The notes below the pieces were generated by a model. It saw only the letters and a program-made list of their open reading frames with translations. It was not told the DNA's origin and ran no database searches. Positions 22,655 to 33,281 of a stretch of 64,000 nucleotides of DNA are shown in pieces. The stretch is from Calliphora vicina (Eukaryota; Arthropoda; Insecta; Diptera; Calliphoridae): the NCBI RefSeq assembly GCF_958450345.1, contig NC_088781.1:21419857-21483856 (forward strand), in the 5' to 3' direction. A program made the position numbers and the translations under genes. Position 1 is the first letter of the stretch; each line of letters opens with the position of its first letter.

Positions 22655-24850
22655 GAAATTACACATGTGTGGAAAACCACACAACAGGGAGGCAACATCA
22701 ATTTGAAAATATCACTTTATCAAAAAATATTTTCGAATACATTAATGCGCTTTCCATGCTAAATAGATGCTTTAGGAAATTTCAAGAAAATCGTTTAAGA
22801 AATTTTCTTAGAAATACATGAAAAAGATTCATATTGTGTGGTTTCCCACACAAAAGAGAGATGAAAATTAACCTACAATTCATACATACTAATACGCATA
22901 TTTGCAAACAGCTCATTTGAAAACAAAAAATTATGTTCCTAATGAAAAATACATAGAAATTACATATGTGTGGAAAACCACACTGCAGGGAAGCAAATAT
23001 CTCGTTATCAAAAATCGATGCTTTATGAAATGTCAAGAGTTCCATGAACAATGTTTAATACATTTTCTCAAAAATATATTATAAAATTGAGATTGTGTGG
23101 TTTTCCACACAAGAATGAAATGAAACTGAAAGTACAATTTAGACATACTAATATATATATTTGGAAATAGCACATTTGAAAACAAAAAAATCAGTTTCTA
23201 GTGCAAAATACATAGAAGTTACATATGTGTGGAAAACCACACAACAGGGAAACAACGCCACTTTGTAAATATCTCATTATCAAAAAATATTTTTGAATAA
23301 ATTAATGCATTTTCTATGCAAAATTTATGCTTTTGGAAATTTTAAGAAGTTCCATGAACATTGGTTAAGAAATGTTCTTAATAATTTATCAAAAAAATTC
23401 ATATTGTTTGCATTCACACACATTAAGGTATAATAATACTCATATTTGTCGGAAACAGCATATTTGAAAACAAAAACATTCAGTTGCTAGTGCAAAATAC
23501 ATAGAAATTACATATGTGTGGAAAACCACACATCAGGGAAGCAACGGCATTTTGTAAATATCTCGTTATCAAAACATATTTTTGAATAAATTAATGCATT
23601 TTCTGTGCTAAACAGATGCTTTAGGAAATGTCCAGAAGTTTCATGAACATTATTTAACAAACTTTCTCAAAAATGTATTATAAAATTGATATTGTGTGGT
23701 TTCCCACACAAGAGTGAGATGAAAGTACAATTTAGGCATACTAATATTGATATTTGGAAATAGCACATTTTAAAACAAAAAAAATCTGTTTCTAGTGCAA
23801 AATACATAGAAATTACATAGTATGTGTGGAAAACCTCACAACAGGGAAACAACGCCACTTTGTAAATATCTCATTATCAAAAAATATTTTTGAATATATT
23901 AATGCATTTTCTATGCTAAATTTATGCTTTTGGAAATTTTAAGAAGTTCCATGAACACTGGTTAACAAATGTTCTTAATAATTTATCAAAAAAATTCATA
24001 TTGTCTGCATTCACACACATTAAGGTATAATAATACTCATATTTGTCGGAAACAGCACATTTGAAAACAAAAACATTCAGTTGCTAGTGCAAAATACATA
24101 GAAATGACATATGAGTGGAAAACCACACATCAGGGAAGCAACGTCATTTTGTAAATATCTCGTTATCAAAACACATTTTTGAATAAATTAATGCATTTTC
24201 TGTGCTAAACAGATGCTTTAGGAAATGTCAAGAAGTTTCATGAACATTGTTTAACAAACTTTCTCAAAAATGTATTATAAAATTGATATTGTGTGGTTTC
24301 CCACACAAGAGTGAGATGAAACTGAAAGTACAATTTAATCATACTAATTGAAAATAGCACATTTGAAAACAAAAAATTCGGTTCCTATTGCAAAATACAT
24401 TGAAATTGCATATGTGTGGAAAACCACACAAAAGGGAAGCAACGTCACTTTGTAAATGTCTCGATATCAAAAAATATATTTGAATACATTGAGGCGTTTT
24501 CTATGCTAAATTGATGCTTTACAAAAATTGTAAAGCAAATTTTATTGAAAATGTATAATAAATATTAATATTAACAAAAATTATATGAAAATTAAACTGC
24601 AATTTAGGCATACTAATTTGGGAACAAAAATTCGGTTCCCAGTGCAAAATACATAGAAATTACATATGTGTGGAAAACCACACAATAGGAAAGCAACGTC
24701 ACTTTGTAAATATCTGGTTATCAAAACTTATTTTTGAATACATTAATGTATTTTCTATGCTAAATTGATGCTTTAGGAAACAAATGTTTCATAAAGATTC
24801 ACATTGTGTGGTTTCCCACACAAAAGTGACATGAAAGTTAAACTACAATT
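22655..24850 (+). repeat. Tandem array 1: eight units with a GTGTGGAAAACCACAC core
   Basis: The palindromic core TGTGTGGAAAACCACAC (AAAA at 22673, 22974, 23233, 23522, 23830, 24119, 24420 and 24674) recurs every 254-308 bp. Shared phrases around it are GTGCAAAATACATAGAAATT, ACATATGTGTGG, GGGAAGCAACGTCACTTTGT and AAATATCTCGTTATCAAAA. A second palindrome, TGTGTGGTTTCCCACACA, lies mid-unit in most copies but is replaced by TGCATTCACACACATTAAGG in two. That gives a dimeric higher-order unit of about 590-597 bp present twice (from 23233 and 23830). No conserved open frame is present. Homologous to the array at 35975-37565. Confidence 0.9.
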
Positions 24851-26200
24851 TTATTAACTCTATAATTAAAATGTTTATTAAATGATTTTTAATGAAGTTT
24901 AACCACTTAAAATAACATTTATTTACTTGTATTACAGTTTCACTCTTTTTATTTAATATTTAACATTCACTCTTCTGTTTTGACAACATCCTGTTGATGT
25001 TGTTCATTTACTTTCGAATTTATTTATATGCTTTTTATTAAAATATACCCATATACTATCACAAACATACATCTCATCTTGTTAACGATGACATTCTTTT
25101 TTTTTTCTTTGAACCAGTTTATAAAAAATAATAAAAATGTAAAATATGAATTCTTAAATACCTTTTCGTATGTCAACGAAAAAAAGTAAACAAAAAATAC
25201 TCTCCAAAAAAAAAATAACACAACATTGTTTTCATTTAAGTGACAAGCACGAAAAACATTACAATAAATGTAACTTTATCGTTAAGAGAAATACAATACA
25301 ATACAGACAAAAACAACACACATATACACTTACACAGGTTTAAATAATTATACACACACACACATGTCCTTACAAAATGTTTCACAACAAAATAAAATTA
25401 AAAGTAAAGAAAAATACTCATATGAACACTTGTTAACACTTTGTTGGAAACAGTATTGTACATTGTTGTATATACAGGTTTTCTCTCCCTCTCCCTCTCT
25501 CTATTTTTTTTATTGTTTACAGGATACATTAAGTTTGTGTGAGTGCATGTGTGTGTATTTATTGATCCTTATTAAGTTACATTTACATTTAATTGTTTAC
25601 TTTTTCTGAAGAATTAATGAAAGAGTAAAACTTTGTAATAAAATTTGTAGAAGAGAAGACAGGGGGTTGGGTAGAGTGAATAATGATAATGCGATTACAT
25701 GGTGATTGTGTTTCATCCACACAAAAGTCCGGAAATATTGATTGCTTTCTGTGGTAGAAGTTTTAAAATTTTGTGTATAAAATATTATAATTTTGCAGAT
25801 AATGATAACATATCAACTAATGCCATAAGGCATGCAAAAATTCAGATTTAGAATTGAAAAAAATAAACCTCAATACTGCAAAGGAATGTAGAACGATTTC
25901 TACTGAAAACACAGGTTAATATCCACGTCAGGAATATCCTCTATACAGGCAACAGTATGCATACCTAAAGTTGTCTTTCTTATTAATTAAATGAACATTT
26001 CTTTCCACAAAAACTGAACTCATGATATTTGCCATACCATGACAATCGTAAATATTCGTTATATTCCCGTCGTCGTGTTGGAGCATAGGGTCACATATAT
26101 TCGTTACCCTGATTTAAATTCTATACTTAGAATCTTATTTTTAACAGTTAACAGTTATTATTCAACGTAAAAGTTCGCACTCTCAAAAATAGAGTGTTAA
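24851..26200. other. Non-coding stretch with simple repeats
   Basis: Contains a CA microsatellite (about 25350-25362) and CT-rich runs (about 25480-25500). The 81-codon frame at 25364-25609 is low-complexity with no domain. No gene is called. Confidence 0.5.
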
Positions 26201-26205
26201 ATAGC

Positions 26206-26416
26206 CGTCATAAAAAAAACTCATTTGAGGAGTTTTATTTTTCCCGTCAGAAAATAAAAATATTTTCGTTTATGCAAGATGCTTTACAAATTTTAATGAT
26301 CTGACCAGCGGCAATATTTAAAATGAGTTTTATTTTCTGACGGGAAAAATAAAACTCTTCAAATGAGTCTTATTTTATTTCGGAAAAAATAAAACTCCTC
26401 AAATGAGTTTTTTCAG
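26206..26416. mobile_element. MITE with AAAACTCATTTGAGGAGTTT ends
   Basis: The left arm (ACTCATTTGAGGAGTTTTAT, TTTTCCCGTCAGAAAATAAA) is repeated twice as a complement on the right: an inner copy (about 26316-26368) and an outer copy (about 26385-26412). So the element has one left arm and a duplicated right arm. Each arm contains its own small palindrome, CTCATTTGAGGAG. About 210 bp, non-coding. Confidence 0.7.
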
Positions 26417-28255
26417 TTGTATTAATTTTTTGATACTGAATCGACTGATGAAATCATATTTGCAATATATTCAACCGTTTTTGCTCTACAAAAAAAAATG
26501 TGCTCAAAATTCGCGTCATTAGGTGCGTTGAACCACCACAAAAGTGAAAATTTTTCAAAACAAAAGGATGCCATTCTTTTTATTTACGCAAAAACCTTCA
26601 GAAAAATTATGGTACCCGAAAAACAAATGAAGTGACCTGGTCACAAACGAACTATAATTTTTATATTGAGTTCATAATACTCTTAGGTTTCCTTCCTTCT
26701 TGGTGCTTAATATTTAAGTCCATTTTGAACACAAAGTTTATACAAACTACTTCACTGTACAAACATGATTATGATCTCTACTATTTTTTCCATTAAGCTA
26801 AAAAGATTTAATCAATTTGGTTGTTTAGAGTTTTTTTAGTTGTTATGAATACAGTTATAAGATAACTTAAAACAATTAGTTTCCAGGCAAATTGCCATCA
26901 TTTTTTAATTTTTACAAAACCGTGTATTTAAAAGCAACTACACTTTAAGCTTTTAGCCTACATACGTGTATAAAGAAAATATCATGTCTTTCAAAAAATA
27001 AATATAAAAAAAAATAGACACATACGATGACATATGATAGCATCTTAATTTAAATGGAATATGAAATACAATGTAGAAATGTAGATCTATGACCTCGCTA
27101 AAAAATTAAACATTACTTTCTCTAGAACCTACACAAATCCCTTTAAACATTATATTATAGTACGACGTCTCTACATACTACAAACAACTGAAAAAAATAA
27201 AAGCGAAAAAAGCACGAAATAAAGATATGTTCGGATGTGTGTGAAACTTTCTCCTATAAGTATGTGACATTATTGTATACAAAACTAAGCTTGTAAACAT
27301 GTCACGTGTTTAATTATTTACGTGACTTGGCTGGGGTTTTTAATGTTGCTAAAATGTAGTTTTTGTCGTTGTTGGTTTGCTTCTTTGTTTGCCAGTGTAT
27401 TACAAAGAGTTTATGTGTGTTTGAGTTTGTTTGACAGTGTGTTGTGTACGTCGTATTTATCACGCCTAATTTTATGTAACTATCACTCTCAAATGTGTTG
27501 TGTCGCCAACATTAGACAAATATTCTTAAATGCGAGATCAATTTGAAAAGTAACTTCAAAATGTAGTTTATAGCAGTCAAAGTTCCTTTCTCACATATGA
27601 TTCTTTAAAATACTGCTATGAATCTTTAATCTTGCTTAATTATATCATAATGGTTTACAGAAATAATGCTGATAAGAAGCCACTTTTACTTTTTTAATTT
27701 AATGAAATTTAATACCAACACGCTTCAAGCTAGCACGATCCTAAATAAACAGCTGGTGAAAAGGAAATTTCTGTAGCAAAGGTATCGTTTTTGTAAAGAA
27801 AAGTTAGTTTAGGGGATTTTTTTTTTCAAGGATTTTTATTGAACTTTCTAGCCTGCCCACATATCCATGTGTATGTTTGTTTTTACTGTCATTCAAACAC
27901 ACGCTTATGCCTGCCTTAACCAACACCAAACCAACATTTAAACAAAAATAAATCTTTTCTTCCTCTCTACTTCCCCTTCCACAACAACATGAGCATTACA
28001 ATGAGATATTTGTTCGTGGTGTTGGTAGTTATATTTGTCTTAGGGTTTTTTTTTTTTTTCTTTTGCCAACACTTATACATGCATTTATTTAAGTTGTATG
28101 TGTATCTGTTGGCGCACTCAACAAATACATATATACATACATAGATAAACAACAACAAAACATATTAAGACATTCCTGTAGTAGTTTTTCTTTTTCAAGT
28201 ATAAAAGTATAAAGAGATTGTAACTAGAAAAAAACACCAACTAAAGGGTATTCCA
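26417..28255. other. Non-coding unique stretch
   Basis: No supportable gene. The 74-codon frame at 27322-27546 and the 63-codon - strand frame at 27967-28158 are low-complexity, and the second spans a poly-T run. Confidence 0.5.
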
Positions 28256-28289
28256 CTAGGGACTTCCGAACTTTGACGGTTGATTGTGG

Positions 28290-28545
28290 AAATATTGTTG
28301 AAGCTACATTAGTCATATTGGCTGGCGTTTATTTTGTCTTGCCAAATCATCTTGGACGTATATAGCGTTTAACAACAATTAAAATGGTTATTCTGTTCGG
28401 GCTGGATGAATGGGTACTTTAACAAACAAAATTGTCTAATTTTGGACAATACACATGAGATCCAAGAGCGTCCAAATGCATCTCGAAAAAGTCACCGTCA
28501 TTGGTCCATATTTATTTTAAAACGAGGCACAGTGACGCCTGTAGA
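28290..28545 (+). pseudogene. Mariner-like transposase relic, central part (split from 32040-32360)
   Basis: The + strand near 28405-28545 reads GWMNGYFNKQNCLILDNTH, then EIQERPNASRKSHRH and ILKRGTVTPVEQV with frame breaks. This follows the order NGYVNKQNCRIW...P..HP.KVTVW.. typical of a mariner-like transposase family distinct from the Mos1-like copies in this window. It stops where LINE and Tc1-like DNA begins. A C-terminal part in the same strand and order lies beyond that block at 32040-32360. So the two are probably one relic split by later insertions. Confidence 0.5.
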
Positions 28546-28749
28546 ACAAGTGGGGTTGCAAAACTGAAAAATTTCATGTGTCCCTAAAAAAATACTATTT
28601 TACAGGAAACTGTCCAACGTTTTCAAATATGCTACTCTTATTACAATCAGATCTTTAGTTCAGAAGATATAGCCTTTCAAAGTTGAGTGATTTTCAGTTT
28701 TCAAAAAAACAGACCATTTTCAGCAACGTGAACAATTCTACAATATTTA

Positions 28750-29655
28750 ATCTGGGGGTTCTGCAAGATCAAGTCAAAGAAATTGTGCTACTTCTGCTGG
28801 GTGGGTCCTTAAGTCCACTTGACGTAGTGACGTAGGACTGGCTGGACAGTTGAAAATGTGGAGGGCATCATGGGAACCCTGACCACATGCTGGGCATAAG
28901 TTGAGGTTGGCACGGTCTATGCGGGACTAGAAGGCATTAAGCCTGTTGCTCCATTCTGATCTTAGTTGTGCCATAACGACTTTTGTTTTACGCGGCCGAA
29001 TCTTCTCGGCTTCTGCTATCGGTGGTGAGCGTCCTCCAAGTTCGACATTCTAACGGTATCCTGCTACCACGGAATTTATGGCTTCTCTATGAATGTCGTT
29101 CAAAGCTGGCATATATGAGCTGCGATCAAATGGATCCTAAGGTCCTGTCTGACATGCCTCGGGATAGACTTCAACTGTGTGATGTTGAAGTTTGGATGAC
29201 TCCTCCGGTGACATCACAAAAGGAACTGTTTCATCATTATGACGTTATGTTCCCGGTAGAACCTTATTTTCCTCACGAAGGTGGTGTTCGGAGGTAATTT
29301 GGAGGCAGCCAGTGGCTGCATTTTGACAGATTTGAATATATACTCAAACCTTAATGAAGGATACTACACTGGAGCAAGGCGACCACACTGTACCGGCCAA
29401 TCGTCTTGTAGGTTGCTAGCAAAGCTTTTTAGTGTCTTGAGGATCTTGTTCCAATTTCGCAGTTTATGCGTTATTGCAGTGACGTGTGCAGAGGAGGTAA
29501 AAAGGCTATCAAAAGTGACACCCAAGCTTTTCGGGTGGTTCACTGTCGAAATTTTTACGCCGTCGTCAATGATGCCTAAGTTGAGTTTTACCTCCTTCGT
29601 TCAGTTGGTGAAGAGTGTTGCCGATGACTTCGTTGGTGATGCCTTCGGTGCTGAT
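28750..29655 (-). pseudogene. Non-LTR retrotransposon (jockey-group) reverse transcriptase C-terminal relic
   Basis: Read on the - strand from about 29600: GVKISTVNHPKSLGVTFDSL, then (A/T)ITHKLRNWNKILKTL. This is the end of the RT palm/thumb seen in jockey-type LINEs (PKILGVTFD...KxxxRNxVLK). Towards 28800 it reads VVMAQLRSEWSNRLNAF, then SRIDRANLNLCPACGQGSHD and ALHIFNCPA, the C-terminal zinc-knuckle-like CPxC...HxxxCP segment. Several frameshifts and stops break it and the 5' two thirds are absent. Its left (RT) end and flank are duplicated at 31089-31640. Confidence 0.75.
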
Positions 29656-30012
29656 ATCTGGTAATAACAACAACAACCATTTTTAGGTCCGCTTTTAGTA
29701 CAATATTTCGAAAACTAGATAACGAATCGTCATTCTTTTTGATTCTGTTGATAAGAATGGCATAAAAAAATTGTAGTGTATGCATTTTTTCAATATTTAT
29801 GGAAAATTAAAAAAAAACTATAAATTTCTATATTTACCATATTTTCAAAATTGGTTTTTTGATTATTTTTTTACATAATGCAAAAATTTCCAGCTTTATT
29901 GGCCCATTTTTTGATAGAGGTAAAATTTTGAAAAAAAAAAAAAACATTGTTCCCAAAATGGGTTTCATACACTTTTGGGCAATTTACATATAAGCGTGTA
30001 AACCAATTAGAT
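29430..30012. repeat. Segmental duplicate, copy 1 (LINE end plus flank)
   Basis: About 560 bp made of a LINE reverse-transcriptase fragment (29430-29655) plus unrelated AT-rich flank (29656-30012). The flank contains TAACAACAACAACCA, AACTAGATAACGAATC, ATAAATTTCTATATTTACCA, ATGGGTTTCATACACTTTTG and ATTTACATATAAGCGTGT. The same composite recurs in the same orientation at 31089-31640. The copies differ by small indels and substitutions. Confidence 0.85.
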
Positions 30013-30013
30013 A

Positions 30014-30932
30014 CAGTGATGGACAATACAATAGAATAACTACATATGAATTCGATTAAAGCGGTAAAACTACAAAATTTGATTTCAAAATTTAAAATTG
30101 TTCATTATATATTAATGCTCATAACGTAAACAATAAATAGAAAAAAATAAAATAAAAAAATAACACATTCTTATGTTAAAAACGATGTCAAATCTAAAAG
30201 ACTAAATAAAATATGCGACATTCAAATAGAATCAATCAGTCTTAAAATGATTAAAAATAAAAACTCATCATAGGAATTCGTTGTTTTCTTAATATTTTGT
30301 TGCATATCAATTATTTCTAATAACAGCATCAAATCTTTTGGGGATTGAATTTAACAAACTTTCGCATGTAGATCGGGAAATTGCATACCATATTTCCTGA
30401 ATTTTCTGCCAAAGTTCTTCCTTGTTTTTAAATTTTTCAGGTCCGAGTTTGTCTTTTACTATTTTCCATAGGATTTAAGTCTGGTTATTGAGGCGGCCAT
30501 TCCATAACATGAATTTTGTTATATAAAAACCATTTTAAGAGACGTGTGCTTTGGGTCATTATCTTGCTGGAAGAGCCATTTTAAGGGCATATTCCATTCT
30601 GCATGTGGCTTTATAACATTCTCCAAAATATTTACATACAAGTGCTTATCCATATTTTCTTTAATCCAATAAATTGGACCAACGCAATACCAAGAAAAGC
30701 ATCCCCATATAATAATATTTCCCCAACCATGTTTAAACGTTTTTGGTTTTTGCCATTTTTTGGACGTCTAACCCATGTCTTATCATCACTGCCAGTTAAA
30801 TTAATGGTCGTTTCGTCCGTCCACAACACATTTTGCAACTTATTTATGTTTTCTGGCCCACACCAATCCTTATGATTGCTCCTGGTTTTAAATGAAATAT
30901 TGGTAGTGATTCTATTGTAATGTCCGTCACTG
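30014..30932 (-). mobile_element. Tc1-like element, 919 bp, lacking the transposase N-terminus
   Basis: Inverted ends CAGTGATGGACAATACAATA and (complement) CAGTGACGGACATTACAATA lie between TA dinucleotides (30012-30013 and 30933-30934), the Tc1/mariner target. On the - strand, right after the end, it reads SNHKDWCGPENINKLQNVLW, TDETTINLTGSDDKTWVRRP, then a frameshifted block, then LQQDNDPKHTS-like and MEWPPQ.PDLNPMEN. These are the three catalytic blocks of a Tc1-type DDE transposase. The usual 100-codon DNA-binding N-terminus is gone, and a stop breaks the last block. A defective copy. Confidence 0.85.
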
Positions 30933-31088
30933 TATATGGTTGATACAATCATGTAAATCATAAATTAACCATATTATGGTTACCACAATCATGTAAATAG
31001 TTACTGTGACTATAATATTGTTAAAAATCTTGTAACACTACTTAAATGGTTACAGTAACAATGCCCAATTATATTTTTTGTCTGCGTG
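30933..31088. mobile_element. Right half of a foldback element
   Basis: From TATATGGTTGATACAATCAT to TGTCTGCGTG this matches the right half of the foldback at 15448-15934 (AACCATATTATGGTTACCAC, AATCATGTAAATAGTTACTG, GTAACAATGCCCAATTAT). The left half is missing; a Tc1-like end stands in its place. Confidence 0.85.
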
Positions 31089-31640
31089 TGCCTTGAGGAC
31101 CTTGTTATTATTTCGCAGTTTATGCGTGATTGCTGATGATGTAAAAAAGCTATCAAAAGTGACACCCAAGATTTTCGGATGGTACACTGTCGGAATTTTT
31201 ACGCCGTCGACCATATTGAGTTCTACCTCCTTCGTCCAGTTGGTGAAGAGTGTTGCCGATGAATTCGTTGGTGATAGCGTGTGATAACAACAACAACCAA
31301 TTTGGTCCACTTTCAGATATAGTATATATAAAACTAGATAACGAATCATCATTCGTTTTTATTCCGTTGATAAGAAAAGAATAAAAAAAATTGTACTGTT
31401 TGCATTTTTTCAATATTTCTCAACTTCGATGGAAAATAAAAAAAACCTATAAATTTCTATATTTACCATATTTTCAAAATTAGTTCTTTGATTATTCCTT
31501 TAACTAATAAAAAAATTCCAGCATTATTGCCCCATTTATAGCTAGAGGTAAAATTTTGAAGAAAAAAAACATGGTTCCAAAAATGGGTTTCATACACTTT
31601 TGGGCAATTTACATATAAGCGTGTAAACCCATTAGATATA
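31089..31640. repeat. Segmental duplicate, copy 2 (LINE end plus flank)
   Basis: Second copy of the composite at 29430-30012. On the - strand, 31089-31290 encodes SPTNSSATLFTNWTKEVELN, VDGVKIPTVYHPKILGVTFD and ITHKLRNNNKVLKAHA, a jockey-group RT fragment. The AT-rich flank follows to about 31640, ending with ATAAGCGTGTAAACCCATTA just as in copy 1. The frame is slightly better preserved than in copy 1. Confidence 0.85.
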
Positions 31641-32035
31641 CCTTCTTTTATGGATTGTGAGCAATATTTTGCAAACAATTTTAAAATAAATTAAAAAAAA
31701 AATTTTAAACAAAATTTTTACAAAAACTTGAAAAATAAATATAAACAATTTTTTTTAATCTTTTCTGGAATAATTTTAAATCATAAAAGCCTTTAAAAAG
31801 AAACATAAAAAATCAAAAATTTTAGAAAAATATTAGATTTTAGTTCCCATAAAATTGATTTTTTTCACAAATTTCAACTTTGCCAACCCATAGGTAGGCA
31901 TTTAAAAGGATTATAATCCTTTTCAAACATTCATTTCATAGGTTGATCAATTATATATTATATGCCTTTTAAATTTTTTGATTATCTCATTCATTGGTTC
32001 AAAAGTTATTTCTGCAACAAAAAAACTCAAATGGC
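31641..32035. other. Non-coding AT-rich stretch
   Basis: A- and T-rich DNA with no recognised gene or repeat copy. Confidence 0.4.
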
Positions 32036-32039
32036 GCCA

Positions 32040-32360
32040 TTGTGCGATGTTGGCCAGGCCATGACCGTCATTGTCACGCTCTATAGGTCGATGATCACCA
32101 AGTTATTTGGATTTTAATTGGGTGATATGAACACACAGCTCATTCTTCACGAAAGTTTTTAAAGCATGGTTTGATTTGACTTTTTCTTGTCGCAGTTCTA
32201 TGCAGATAAGCCACAACCCACAGTGGACCTCAAAGCCAAAGCTACCCATGTCATCGGTCAAATTCACTCCAATTTATGCGCCAGAGTAATGGAAATTTTA
32301 ACATTTCGTCTGAGCGCCACAAACTTCGGACATTTGCATCGATAGTCCTTTCAAAAGAAT
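32040..32360 (+). pseudogene. Mariner-like transposase relic, C-terminal part
   Basis: Around 32190-32345 the + strand reads FYADKPQPTVDLKAKATHVI, then GQIHSNLCARVMEILTFRLS and ATNFGHLHR. A YADKPxTID.L...I..VI.EI.P.LC..V.EN...R segment closes many fly mariner-like transposases. Upstream, a weak LDFNWVI echo of LDFFLWGYV sits near 32110. Strand and order fit the relic at 28290-28545, and the intervening 3.5 kb is younger transposon material. Confidence 0.5.
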
Positions 32361-32532
32361 ATCAAACATCAATGATATTTCACACACTCTTTGTTTTATT
32401 ATACCCTTCAGCTTCGTGAGAAGGGTATATATAAGTTTGTCATTCCGTTTGTAATTTCTACATTTTTCATTTCCGACCCTATAAAGTATATATATTCTGG
32501 ATCCTTATAGATAGCGGAGTCGATTAAGCCAT

Positions 32533-32536
32533 GTCC

Positions 32537-32594
<58 letters not shown>

Positions 32595-32605
32595 CTGTCT
32601 GTCTG
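32533..32605 (+). repeat. GTCT microsatellite in the mini-me core
   Basis: About 18 tetranucleotide units of GTCT with a few GTCC. This is the expanded form of the (GTCY)n proto-microsatellite typical of mini-me elements. Other copies in the window have only 2-5 units. Confidence 0.95.
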
Positions 32606-32774
32606 TTGAAATCAATTTTCTGAAGGCCCCAGATATCTCCGGGATCCAAATCTTCAACAATTCTGTCAGACATACTTTCGAGAATTTTGCTATTTAAAAT
32701 CAGCAAAATCCGTCCATAAATAACGGAGATATGAGCAAAAATCCGAGACAACCTCTGAAAATTTCATCAAAAAA

Positions 32775-33150
32775 CACAATGTATTGCATGCTTTGACAAA
32801 AAAACAACAAAACGTATGTTTGGATGTGCAAGTTTTGTGTACATATTTTGTTTTTTTTTATGTTTTGTTTCTTTTGGCGTTGTTGTTGTTTTTTATACAA
32901 CTAAACGGTTGTTTGGTTGTGTGTTGGTTTTTTTTTACAAAAAAGCAACAAAACGTAGGCTTGGATGTGCAGGCTTTGCGTATTTTGTTTTTTTTTGTGT
33001 TTTGTTTCTTTTGGCGTTGTTGTTGTTTTTTATACAATTAAACGTATGTTTGGATGTGTGTTGGTTTCATTGGCTTGCGTATTTTGTTTTTTCTTTTGGT
33101 GTTTTGTTTCGTTTGGCATTGTTGTTGTTTTTTGTGTTCTTGATAAATTT
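32775..33150 (+). repeat. Three tandem T/G-rich units inside the mini-me
   Basis: Three units of about 110-150 bp share CAACAAAACGTATGTTTGGA or a variant, GTGCAAGTTTTG or GTGCAGGCTTTG, GTTTTGTTTCTTTTGGCGTT and GTTGTTGTTTTTTATAC. They create a 142-codon open frame (32816-33244) made of repeated Phe/Val/Leu/Cys blocks. I treat it as a product of the repeat and not a gene: it has no domain, and the other family B copies have nothing comparable. Confidence 0.85.
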
Positions 33151-33281
33151 AGGATGCTGTACGCTGAAAGTGGGCAATGTACATACATATATACTAATTA
33201 TAAAAAATAATAATGCATCCACAACAAAGGTGAAGGGTATATAAGATTCGGCATAGCCGAATATAGCACTCTTACTTGTTT

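Larger units (their letters stand above)
32399..33281 (+). mobile_element. mini-me family B element, copy with long GTCT tract
   Basis: Starts TTATACCCTTCAGCTTCGTG and AGAAGGGTATATATAAG, has TATATATATTCTGGATC, the GTCY microsatellite (32533-32605) and a GTTGAAATC block. It ends GGTGAAGGGTATATAAGATT, the hairpin ATTCGGCATAGCCGAAT, and CACTCTTACTTGTT. A terminal hairpin a few bases before a CTTACTTG end is helentron/Helitron-like. The 3' half is replaced by three tandem T/G-rich units (32775-33150). Confidence 0.85.

Noticed and set aside
32816..33244. 142-codon open frame, the longest in the window
   Set aside because: It lies wholly in three T/G-rich tandem units inside a mini-me element and encodes repeated Phe/Val/Leu/Cys runs with no domain.
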